Part shown: piece after piece, positions 1 through 6,890 of the stretch
Numbering within the stretch: position 1 is the stretch's first letter
Layout: every line of letters begins with the position of its first letter
Source of the DNA: CAZSHX01 sp964606895
Lineage (GTDB): Bacteria > Bacteroidota > Ignavibacteria > Kapaibacteriales > UBA2268
Assembly (NCBI GenBank): GCA_964606895.1
Contig: CAZSHX010000109.1
Coordinates: forward strand, 1 to 9,007
DNA length: 9,007 nt
Direction of reading: 5' to 3'
The notes under the pieces: model-generated
Database searches by the model: none
What the model was told of the DNA's origin: nothing
What the model saw: only the letters and a program-made list of their open reading frames with translations
Position numbers and translations under genes: made by a program

Positions 1-1
1 A

Positions 2-685
2 TACGACGAAAATATCGGCAGATTCACGAGCATTGACCCACTTTGGGAGAAATATCAGGGCTGGTCTCCGTATCAATATTCAATGAATAATCCTGTGAAT
101 ATGAAGGATGATAATGGTTTAAGGGCTTGGGAAGCAACGAATGCATGGAATAATGAGACCAAAAAAGGTTTTTCTAATTTTGTAAAAGAAAATTTCAATA
201 AATATATTGGAGTTAAATTAGATTGTGCAGACCTTGCAGTTGTTTTACTAATTGATTATTCGAAAGCAAATAGCCTACCTCTATCTATTAATACTAAAAA
301 TGGAACTCTTGATGCACAATCAGATAAGTTTAATACATTAGAGGACTACACTAAATCAGTTAAAGATAATTTTTCTACCAATGACATATTAAGTAATACA
401 TTTAAAGCTGATGCTTCGACTAAACAAGAAGGTGACATGAAACTTATGGAGTATAGTCAAAATAACAAAACTCAAAAGCACACAATCATATATTTCGATG
501 TTAGAAAAGAAAATAGTTCTGTAATGTATGGAAATCATATAGGCTCTATAGCTACTCAAGTTAAAAAATCATCTTCAGATTCACCTTTTAGCGATGGCTA
601 CCACCAAAATAAAAATGGAAATTACTATATTAAAAATTTACAGGGCAATAATATTATATTAAGATGGAATATTTTAAAACCATAA
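2..685 (+). CDS. Rhs/YD-repeat polymorphic toxin, C-terminal end (5' part outside window)
   Basis: The frame is open from base 2, so the ATG at 83 is internal and the gene enters from the left edge. Residues are numbered here from base 2. Residues 1-37 are the end of an Rhs repeat-associated core: 'ENIGRFTSIDP', then 'SPYQYSMNNPVN', then 'DDNGL' at the place of the usual DPxGL self-cleavage motif (P replaced by D). About 190 residues follow and form the variable toxin tip. I do not recognise its family for certain. It has 'LDCADLAVVLLIDY' with Cys75, a GD pair at 144-145 and 'KHTIIYF' with His160. This Cys...GD...His order resembles NlpC/P60- or papain-like cysteine peptidases/amidases that attack peptidoglycan; a second candidate is His179 in 'GNHIGSI'. 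The enzymatic role is inference. Tips of this class act after delivery into rival cells. The next gene, 12 bases away, is the likely immunity gene. The tip is much more AT-rich than the core. Confidence 0.85.
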   Translation, partial: YDENIGRFTSIDPLWEKYQGWSPYQYSMNNPVNMKDDNGLRAWEATNAWNNETKKGFSNFVKENFNKYIGVKLDCADLAVVLLIDYSKANSLPLSINTKNGTLDAQSDKFNTLEDYTKSVKDNFSTNDILSNTFKADASTKQEGDMKLMEYSQNNKTQKHTIIYFDVRKENSSVMYGNHIGSIATQVKKSSSDSPFSDGYHQNKNGNYYIKNLQGNNIILRWNILKP

Positions 686-697
686 TGTGAGGCATAT

Positions 698-1360
698 ATG
701 AATCAAAAAATTATTATATTAATAATTTGTATACTTTTAAGTAGCTTTTGCAAAGCCCAATATTATTATCCATGGTCTGAAGATGGATCCGATGGTACTA
801 TACATTTTGACTTAATTAATTTTTTTAAGATACGAATTAATTCACTGAACAAATTATTAATTGATCGTGAATCGGAGTTTGTTGTTTTTCAACCTAATCC
901 ATTTAAACAAATTTATTATGATCACTTTAAATATCATTACTATGATAGTGATCTAACATTCCTCCTATTTAAAATAAAAGTTAATACTTTTTTGATAACG
1001 ATCACCAAAGAAAGGATTTATGGTCCAATTCTTTTAAAAAACTCAAATATATTTAATTATCATTTTATTGATAGTACAGCATTCCTAAATATTGAGCATT
1101 GCTGTGATCTATGTTTGCCCTTAGATTGTTCTTCTGATTATATTTTGTATTTTAATGAGAATAAAAAATATTTTTTTGAATATGGTGAATCAGCGAACAC
1201 AAGTTGTGTTCAATTGCACAGAGAGAAATATAGGAACGAATGGTTCTCAATAATAAAAAAAGAAACGGATGGAATACTTGATAGTTTAGGCAATGGTTTT
1301 GATTATAATGAGAAATTCTTTATAAATCTTAACAAATTATTAAATTTTCAAAACAATTGA
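698..1360 (+). CDS. Secreted protein of unknown family, candidate immunity protein for the Rhs toxin
   Basis: I recognise no family in this 220-residue protein. It begins with a short basic start and a hydrophobic stretch (about residues 5-17) ending 'FCKA|Q', a typical signal peptidase I site for this phylum. C18 is preceded by F, so a lipoprotein is less likely. The product should therefore be periplasmic or surface-exposed. A cysteine cluster, C135, C136, C139 and C144, with a further C170, suggests disulfide bonds or metal binding. The rest is rich in aromatic residues and has no obvious repeats. It starts 12 bases after the toxin stop, with TGAGG at 688-692 as a weak ribosome binding site, so the two genes are probably co-transcribed. 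The position just downstream of an Rhs tip is where immunity genes sit. Export would suit protection against a toxin acting on the cell wall. GC is about 20-30%, like the tip. Presence of the gene is well supported; the immunity role is inferred from context only. Confidence 0.75.
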   Translation: MNQKIIILIICILLSSFCKAQYYYPWSEDGSDGTIHFDLINFFKIRINSLNKLLIDRESEFVVFQPNPFKQIYYDHFKYHYYDSDLTFLLFKIKVNTFLITITKERIYGPILLKNSNIFNYHFIDSTAFLNIEHCCDLCLPLDCSSDYILYFNENKKYFFEYGESANTSCVQLHREKYRNEWFSIIKKETDGILDSLGNGFDYNEKFFINLNKLLNFQNN

Positions 1361-1494
1361 AAGTTTATTATATTTTGTACATTTTCACTCGATCAGTGTG
1401 ATTCTCTGAAAGGAATTTATTGTCAACAACTTAAAAATTATCAAATAAATTCATGTTCTTTGTTGTCCTTATTTTGTTCTTTTTTAGATTTAAA

Positions 1495-2127
1495 ATGCTT
1501 ATGAAACTCCTCCTCCTCATATCGCTCTTTCTTTGCCTTTCGCTGGCTTGTTCTGCGAAAGACTTGCTCGTTCCCCAGCAGTTCAACCAAAGCGGGAACG
1601 CAATTGAATTTATTGAAAACAAAGGGCAGTTCAAATATTCCGACGGCAATTCAGCAGAGGATGTGCTGTTTGTTGCCAACACGGACTACGGCAGACTCAT
1701 GGTTCGCAAAAGCGGGGTAACATTTGTTGTTATGGAAAGAATTTTCGAGCAGTCAACATCGAAAAATAGGGACAAAATGCTCGACATTACCCGTCAACCC
1801 GAACTTCAAAAATTCAAGACTTCAAGCACTGAAATGATATTCGCCGGAGCAAACCCCGAACCAAAAATCTCAGCCTTTGAACCGTTGGAGAGCTTTAACA
1901 ATTACTACATTGCCGACAAAGCTGTAACTTTCGTCAAAATCTACAAGAAAATCGTCATCGAAAACGTTTATCCGTCCATTGATTTTGTGCTTTACACCGA
2001 TACCGCCAGAACACTCGAATATGATTTTGTGGTTCATGCGGGTGGGAATCCTTCGCAGATTGCAATCAAATTCAATAATTACAATGATATTCACCAGGAC
2101 GCACTGCAGAATCTAATCATCCGATGA
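1495..2127 (+). pseudogene. Truncated N-terminal fragment of a secreted SBBP-type (T9SS-associated) protein
   Basis: The fragment opens with a signal peptide (MKLLLLISLFLCLSLACSA, M at 1501). ATGs at 1453, 1495 and 1501 are all in frame; I prefer 1495 or 1501 because they give an ordinary signal peptide. Then comes 'EFIENKGQF' (about residues 38-46), and near the end 'NVYPSIDFVLY' (157-167) and 'LEYDFVVHAGGNPSQI' (174-189). This series is the conserved N-terminal domain of large SBBP-repeat or T9SS-sorted surface proteins of Bacteroidota and relatives. Family members usually continue for several hundred residues with beta-propeller-like repeats and a sorting domain. Here similarity stops near base 2090 and the frame ends at 2127 in transposase-derived sequence. 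Local GC is about 40%, unlike the two AT-rich genes before it. It is probably a non-functional remnant, although a short secreted product could still be made. Confidence 0.75.
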
Positions 2128-2570
2128 AAGAAGGAGAAAAATTTGTATTGTACACTTCATTACTTGATGCGAAAATTGTTAAAGAAGATATAATCCTAAA
2201 ATATGAAAGCAGATGGGATATAGAAATAAGCATAAGAGAAACGATAATGGATATAAATTTAGTGAGGGCAAAGTCACCGGCAACAGCATATAAGGAGGTA
2301 GTAACAGCTTTAATTGCTTATAATTACATAAGACGAATCATGCAAAAGCCACTGAGAACAGTGATTTTTCCCCCGAAACAGATATCATTCAAAAATACTA
2401 TGAGAGTCATAAGCAAGTATTTGTGGATAAACTTGGAAGAAAGTATTCGAAATGGTCTCCGGGACGCGGAGGATATTCTAACTATGCAAATCCTTAAACA
2501 TAAGATTCCAACAAGACCAGGACGGCAATACCCTAGAAAAACTAAAGTTGGTAAATACAGAAAATATTAA
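2124..2570 (+). pseudogene. IS4-family DDE transposase, C-terminal fragment
   Basis: This 148-codon stretch matches the C-terminal third of IS4-family transposases. It holds the region of the third catalytic acid, 'YESRWDIE' (Y27, R30, E34), then 'RAKSP', 'ALIAYNYIRR', 'ISFKNTMRVI' and the basic tail 'RPGRQYPRKTK'. Full-length relatives have roughly 350-450 residues; the parts with the first two catalytic aspartates are absent. In the family signature Y-(2)-R-(3)-E-(6)-K the lysine should be residue 41, but isoleucine is there, apparently because about two residues are missing. The frame is open upstream only to base 2088, so the homologous part may start slightly before the ATG at 2124. That ATG overlaps the stop of the preceding fragment (ATGA), which I take as coincidence at the junction. 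The fragment cannot catalyse transposition. It marks an old insertion followed by deletion. Confidence 0.8.
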
Positions 2571-2624
2571 TTCCGACTCTTTCTTCGTGCCATTATTTGA
2601 AAAAGTGGGACAGTGGGATTTTCT

Positions 2625-2690
2625 TACTCTTCAACATCTCAACTCCTTGAAATATCGAACAAGGAATTTCGAATATTGTAATGAAGAGTA
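2625..2690. repeat. Nested inverted repeat in the intergenic spacer
   Basis: TACTCTTCA at 2625-2633 is the exact reverse complement of TGAAGAGTA at 2682-2690. Inside it, TCCTTG at 2644-2649 pairs with CAAGGA at 2660-2665 around a 10-base loop. The element lies between the 3' ends of the transposase fragment and of sbcC. It could be a transcript-end hairpin, a dispersed repeat or part of an insertion-sequence end. There is no clear T-run directly after the outer stem, so a classical intrinsic terminator is not supported. Confidence 0.5.
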
Positions 2691-2693
2691 GCC

Positions 2694-2722
2694 ATGTCCT
2701 ACATCCGGCAATTGAAGGACAT
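2694..2722. repeat. Hairpin-forming inverted repeat near the sbcC 3' end
   Basis: ATGTCCT at 2694-2700 is the exact reverse complement of AGGACAT at 2716-2722, with a 15-base loop. It starts 12 bases beyond the sbcC stop codon (sbcC ends at 2735 on the - strand). It may help end or stabilise the sbcDC transcript, but no T-tract follows on either strand. Confidence 0.45.
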
Positions 2723-2734
2723 TTCCCAATTATT

Positions 2735-5590
2735 TTACCCAAGTTCGATAACATTTTGAGCCATTTCGCGGAAAGAATTGTCATGAGTGACAATAATTGC
2801 CTGACGAAGGTTCTTGAACATATCCTGCAATGATTCCGAAAGAGCCGCTCTGCGTTCGACATCGAGATTATTCGTCGGCTCATCAAAAATAGCGAAATTT
2901 GCTTTAGTCAGTATTTCCGCCATTGCCGAACGAACTGCAATAGCAACGGCAACCTGCTCCCCACCCGAGAGCTGTTCGAATTTTTTGATATATTGACCAA
3001 TATCAAGACAAATCATATAGGACTGCTCTTTGTCGTTTTTCCATAAAATTCTTTCGGTTCTGCCGCTAATTCTGCGATAGTTCTCGGTAGCGAGATATTC
3101 AATTTTTTCAAGAAGACGATTTGCAACCAGTCGCCCCATTTCGTTCAGATAGCCACGCAAAATACGGGTAAGGTCAATTTTCTTATCCAATTGAATTATA
3201 ACTTTGTTTAATTCAGCAATTTCTTTTTCTGATTGCCGATTCTTTAACAGAATCTGTTTTTTGGATTCAATATCTGATTTGATAGTTGTGAAATCAGACA
3301 GAACGGACTTTTCCTCAGTTCTTTTGTCTGATAAATTCTGTACAATTTTCAGCAGTTCATCTTCGGAAAATTGATTTTTAAGTTCTTTTTCCAATATCTG
3401 AATCCGAATAAATTCATCGTTTAAGACTGTTAATTTATCGGCGATTTCGTCAATTTTTGTTTTATGAGTTTCGATTTCTTTCGATTTGCTTTCATTCTCT
3501 TTATATGTATTATAAGCTTTCTGGTAAGACTCACGAAGAGTTGACAGCTCATTCTGCTTTGATTTTTTTTCAGGAAGTACAGATAGAATTCCATCAAGAA
3601 GTTTAATTGATTTTCTTAATTCAATTTCACTGATTTCCAGTACATTAAACTTCTTTGCATTTAGTTCATTTGAATTGGTGAGAGCTTCAATTTCGGTAAT
3701 AATATTCGAATGCTCGGTAGTAATCTTTTTAAGTGTTGAATTTAATGAATTAATTTTTTCATTAACCTCACGATAAACGCCTTTTAGTTCACCTGATCTA
3801 CCGGTCAGATAATTCTCAGCAAACTTGAAATCCTTTGAATCATCAGGAACGAGAAGGTCGGGAATATTGGTTTTAATAAAATCAATAACATAATTTCGAT
3901 TTAATTCAATTTCATTTTGAGCAATTTTAATATCCTTTGAGAGAATTTCAATCTCATGCAGAAGTTTTTCTCCGTCCGATTTGGTTTTGATTAAAAGTGC
4001 ATGATTATTTTGGGATTCCTTTAATTGTTTGTCAAGCTCTGAATAAACTGATAATTTCAGATTTTCGGCTGATAGTTCAGCCATCAGATTAACTTCTTTA
4101 GCCTTAAAAAATTCATCTGCCGAACTGCCCGAACTGATGTTTTTGCAGTCTTCTTTTAGATAGGGACAAATCCCTCCCGTAAGGACATCTTTTGCATCGC
4201 GGTTGTCTTTAATTCTTGCATTTAGCTGACTTATTAAGGCAGATATTTTCTGTTTTTCTTCTTTAGCCAAATTCAAATCAGCAATTTTCATTTCGGCTTT
4301 TTCTATGTTTCCGGATATTTCTAAAATATTAACTTTTGAGCTATGTTTATCCGCAAGTTTTTGGGATAGACTTTTTTCATTTGATATCAAATCGAGTAAG
4401 GAATTATTTAGTTTATCAAAATCTGCCTGCTGATTGATTAGCAAATTAATTTGAGTTTTTGCTGATTCCTGTTCGCTTTCAGATTTTTCGATAAGTCCGT
4501 TTTGTTCAGCAATTTCTGCATTCAGTTTATCGAGATGCAATTTCTTTTCTTCGATGTTTTTCTTGATATTGTCAATAGAGGAAATTAAGCGTGTCTGTTG
4601 ATTCAGATTCTCATTCAGCTTTTTTTCATTTTCCTGCTTTTCTTCGTTAGACTTTTCAAGCAAATTAATTTCAGATTGCAAAGATTTTAAATCCACTGAA
4701 ATTTGGTTATATTTCGAATATTCAATTTCATTTGCTGTAACTAATGTCAGAGCTTTTTCAGAAGACTCAAGTCTGTTTTTCGCATCATTCAGATTATTTC
4801 CGTAAGTATCGCGTAGTTTAATATTATTGGCAAGATGGAGAACATTACTGTCAATTTTATTTTTAATTTCCTTTAAGTCTGTTTCCATTTTCGCTAAAAT
4901 TCCAATCTCAGATGTAATTGCTTTCAATTTTTCGGCAAGTGAATTTTGAATTGTTTGAGCCTGAGAAATCTCATTTTCCAAAACTGAAGAATCAAGAAGT
5001 TTTGAATTTAATCCTTCAAGAGTTCCCAATTTTGAAATTTTACTATTCTGATATTTACCTTCTGCCGTTCTGGAATAGTTTTCGTAGATATTGCGGTAAA
5101 TTTCGGTATTGAAAATTTTATTGAAAACTGTTTCTCTTTTTTGTGAAGTCTCAAGGAAAATTCCCGTTAACTGATTCTGATATGCTGTAATTACATGCAT
5201 ATAAATATCGGCGGCATTTTTATCAATTCCTGTCAGAATTTTGATTTTGCTTGAAACTCCTAATTCACCTTCGATTCTTGCCGATTCCTCACCTTTCAAA
5301 TAAAGCCTGTAGCTGTTTGAAGTCCCCAACTTTCGTTCGAGAATATAATCATTGCCGTCAACCGCTTCGAAATCAACGACAATTAAAGCTGATTTTGCAT
5401 CAAAATTGATTGCATCTTTAATATTAGTCCTATTGCCGCTACCGAAAAAAGCAAGTCCCAAAGCTTCGAGGATTGACGACTTTCCTGCACCATTTTTTCC
5501 AAGAAGCAAGTTTATTCCATCGGTGAAGACGAACAGGTTTTCTCCCTTGTGGCTTCTGTAATCTGTTAACGTAATTTTATTTATTTTCAT
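2735..5590 (-). CDS. sbcC: SbcC/Rad50-type SMC-like ATPase, nuclease complex subunit
   Basis: This 951-residue protein is the ATPase partner of SbcD (Mre11). The complex processes DNA double-strand ends, hairpins and protein-blocked ends in the cytoplasm. The ABC-type head is split in two. The N-terminal half has 'DYRSHKGENLF' and Walker A GKNGAGKSS (31-39), with Q-loop candidates Q138/Q140. The C-terminal half has the signature LSGGEQ (874-879), Walker B FAIFDE (899-904, D903/E904), the D-loop NNLD (907-910) and the H-loop VTHD with H936. Between them, about 170-820, is a long Lys/Glu/Asn/Leu-rich coiled coil. At its middle, around 'GGICPYLKEDC', lie C475 and C482. They are spaced CX6C, not the CXXC of the classical zinc hook. 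The start codon ATG at 5590-5588 overlaps the sbcD stop by four bases, implying translational coupling. All ATPase motifs are intact. Confidence 0.95.
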   Translation of the reverse strand: MKINKITLTDYRSHKGENLFVFTDGINLLLGKNGAGKSSILEALGLAFFGSGNRTNIKDAINFDAKSALIVVDFEAVDGNDYILERKLGTSNSYRLYLKGEESARIEGELGVSSKIKILTGIDKNAADIYMHVITAYQNQLTGIFLETSQKRETVFNKIFNTEIYRNIYENYSRTAEGKYQNSKISKLGTLEGLNSKLLDSSVLENEISQAQTIQNSLAEKLKAITSEIGILAKMETDLKEIKNKIDSNVLHLANNIKLRDTYGNNLNDAKNRLESSEKALTLVTANEIEYSKYNQISVDLKSLQSEINLLEKSNEEKQENEKKLNENLNQQTRLISSIDNIKKNIEEKKLHLDKLNAEIAEQNGLIEKSESEQESAKTQINLLINQQADFDKLNNSLLDLISNEKSLSQKLADKHSSKVNILEISGNIEKAEMKIADLNLAKEEKQKISALISQLNARIKDNRDAKDVLTGGICPYLKEDCKNISSGSSADEFFKAKEVNLMAELSAENLKLSVYSELDKQLKESQNNHALLIKTKSDGEKLLHEIEILSKDIKIAQNEIELNRNYVIDFIKTNIPDLLVPDDSKDFKFAENYLTGRSGELKGVYREVNEKINSLNSTLKKITTEHSNIITEIEALTNSNELNAKKFNVLEISEIELRKSIKLLDGILSVLPEKKSKQNELSTLRESYQKAYNTYKENESKSKEIETHKTKIDEIADKLTVLNDEFIRIQILEKELKNQFSEDELLKIVQNLSDKRTEEKSVLSDFTTIKSDIESKKQILLKNRQSEKEIAELNKVIIQLDKKIDLTRILRGYLNEMGRLVANRLLEKIEYLATENYRRISGRTERILWKNDKEQSYMICLDIGQYIKKFEQLSGGEQVAVAIAVRSAMAEILTKANFAIFDEPTNNLDVERRAALSESLQDMFKNLRQAIIVTHDNSFREMAQNVIELG

Positions 5591-6786
5591 TTCGTTGCTC
5601 CGCTTTCAATTATTCTATCCAGAAGACTGTTAAAGGTCTCGAAGAACAAATCTTCATTTTTTGTTTCCTGATGTTCTTTCATAAGTTCCAGAGAAAGAGC
5701 CGTTTGTTCTAAATCATCAGAAAAATATTTCCATTCTTTGATTATTTCACGTTCCACCTGCTCAATTCCAAGAAGCGGATTGTTCAAATCCATGGATTTT
5801 TCAGAACCTGGGAGATTGATTTTGATAAATGATTTCAAAAATCCCATTTCATTCAAGAAATTCTCAAGAATGTTCATATCAACAAGATAAGAATTTTCAA
5901 GATTCAGCGTCAGGTTAATCATTGTTTCGCCTTTGATGATTTCAAAGTGGCTTGCCTGCCTTGCAAAATCCTCCATAAATTCATCAAAATTGTTTCCCGA
6001 AATTTTCAATGTTTTATTAACAGCATGTCTTTTAAATGATTCAAGAAATTCATGCTCTTTGGTTTCAGTATCGAAAATAATCACGCCTTTCGGATTGTCG
6101 AATTCTTTTGTATCCCAATACTCCAGCGAACCGGGACGGAAAAAGTAAGGATTTTCTTTGGGATAAGTATTAAAACTGTGGAAATGACCGCCTGCGATGT
6201 AAAGAGCTTTGCCGTTGAATAATTCAACGGTCTCTGCTCGAACAGCACCTTGAATCAAATCACCCGATTTAATGGCAGTATGAACAAGGATGATGTTCTT
6301 CTCGTGTTTCTTGTCTTCAAGAAATTCGGATAATACTTTGAGGGTATCGTCAACCATACTTCCCGGATAGCCAATACCATAAAAATTAATATTATCAATT
6401 TCAATTTTGTTGAAATTATAGCCATCATTGAAAAAAAGATAAGGTCTTCGGAAAAGTCCTTTATTTTCAAGATAAATCAGCCATGAATCGGATTCATTGC
6501 CCGTAACAATATTGTCATGATTTCCTTCAATAAGAATGACTGAAATATCTGCATCCTTAAGCTTTTGCAGTGATTTTTCGGTTCTCTGCAAAACTTCAGG
6601 AAGGAGTTCCTTTTTATCAAAAAAATCCCCCGAAATCAAGACAACATCAATCTTTCTTTCGATGGCAGTTCCAACAGCCCAATCGAAAGCGGCAAAATAG
6701 TCGTCGTAACGTTTACGGGAATATTCACCGATAGCACCGGCAGGTCTTCTTCCAAGGTGTACATCAGAGCAATGTAAAATCTTCAT
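5587..6786 (-). CDS. sbcD: SbcD/Mre11-type DNA nuclease subunit
   Basis: This 399-residue metallophosphoesterase is the nuclease of the SbcCD (Mre11-Rad50) complex. It uses two Mn-type metal ions and gives exonuclease and hairpin-opening endonuclease activity. Phosphoesterase motifs appear in the expected order: 'SDVHLG' with D8 and H10, 'SGDFFD' with D54, 'EGNHD' with N89, H90 and D91, 'LVHT' with H169, and 'GGHFHS' with H201 and H203. All metal-binding and catalytic positions are therefore present. The C-terminal part (about 250-399) is the variable capping and Rad50-binding region. Length is typical for bacterial SbcD. It is the first gene of the operon; its stop TGA overlaps the sbcC start (ATGA). 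Its start lies 104 bases from the divergent GH13-like gene. Confidence 0.95.
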   Translation of the reverse strand: MKILHCSDVHLGRRPAGAIGEYSRKRYDDYFAAFDWAVGTAIERKIDVVLISGDFFDKKELLPEVLQRTEKSLQKLKDADISVILIEGNHDNIVTGNESDSWLIYLENKGLFRRPYLFFNDGYNFNKIEIDNINFYGIGYPGSMVDDTLKVLSEFLEDKKHEKNIILVHTAIKSGDLIQGAVRAETVELFNGKALYIAGGHFHSFNTYPKENPYFFRPGSLEYWDTKEFDNPKGVIIFDTETKEHEFLESFKRHAVNKTLKISGNNFDEFMEDFARQASHFEIIKGETMINLTLNLENSYLVDMNILENFLNEMGFLKSFIKINLPGSEKSMDLNNPLLGIEQVEREIIKEWKYFSDDLEQTALSLELMKEHQETKNEDLFFETFNSLLDRIIESGATK

Positions 6787-6890
6787 AGCTAATTAGTTTT
6801 TCAAAATTTAAAAGAATAAATTAAAGATTTTTTTCTAAATATCAAACTATTTTCCTATTTTTATTTTTTAATTATTTGAAAATTGTGATT
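6787..6890. promoter_or_regulatory. Divergent intergenic spacer, presumed promoters for sbcDC and the GH13-like gene
   Basis: This spacer of 104 very AT-rich bases separates two genes transcribed away from each other, so promoters for both should be here. I searched both strands for the Bacteroidota -7 element TAnnTTTG and found only near matches (for example TAAATTTTG on the - strand around 6800). I see no clear operator palindrome and no strong Shine-Dalgarno sequence. The role rests on gene arrangement, not on a recognised motif. Confidence 0.35.

Noticed and set aside
1386..1398. CACT-n5-AGTG imperfect palindrome downstream of the putative immunity gene
   Set aside because: Only four paired bases per arm and no T-tract; too short to call an operator or terminator.
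2324..2497. Second open frame inside the transposase fragment, ending '..GRKYSKWSPGRGG..'
   Set aside because: It reads surprisingly protein-like, but the main frame carries the family's 'ISFKNTMRVI' and 'RPGRQYPRKTK' features through the same bases. I treat the other frame as a shadow. A BLASTX of both frames would settle it.
2593..2886. 97-codon frame on the - strand overlapping the sbcC 3' end
   Set aside because: Most of it lies inside sbcC in another frame, and the remainder crosses the inverted-repeat spacer. It has no recognisable domain.
2735..6786. sbcDC as part of an anti-phage or toxin defence island
   Set aside because: Both proteins have the normal housekeeping motif set and operon structure. 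Convergent orientation with the debris region and a different composition from the toxin module give no sign of a functional link.
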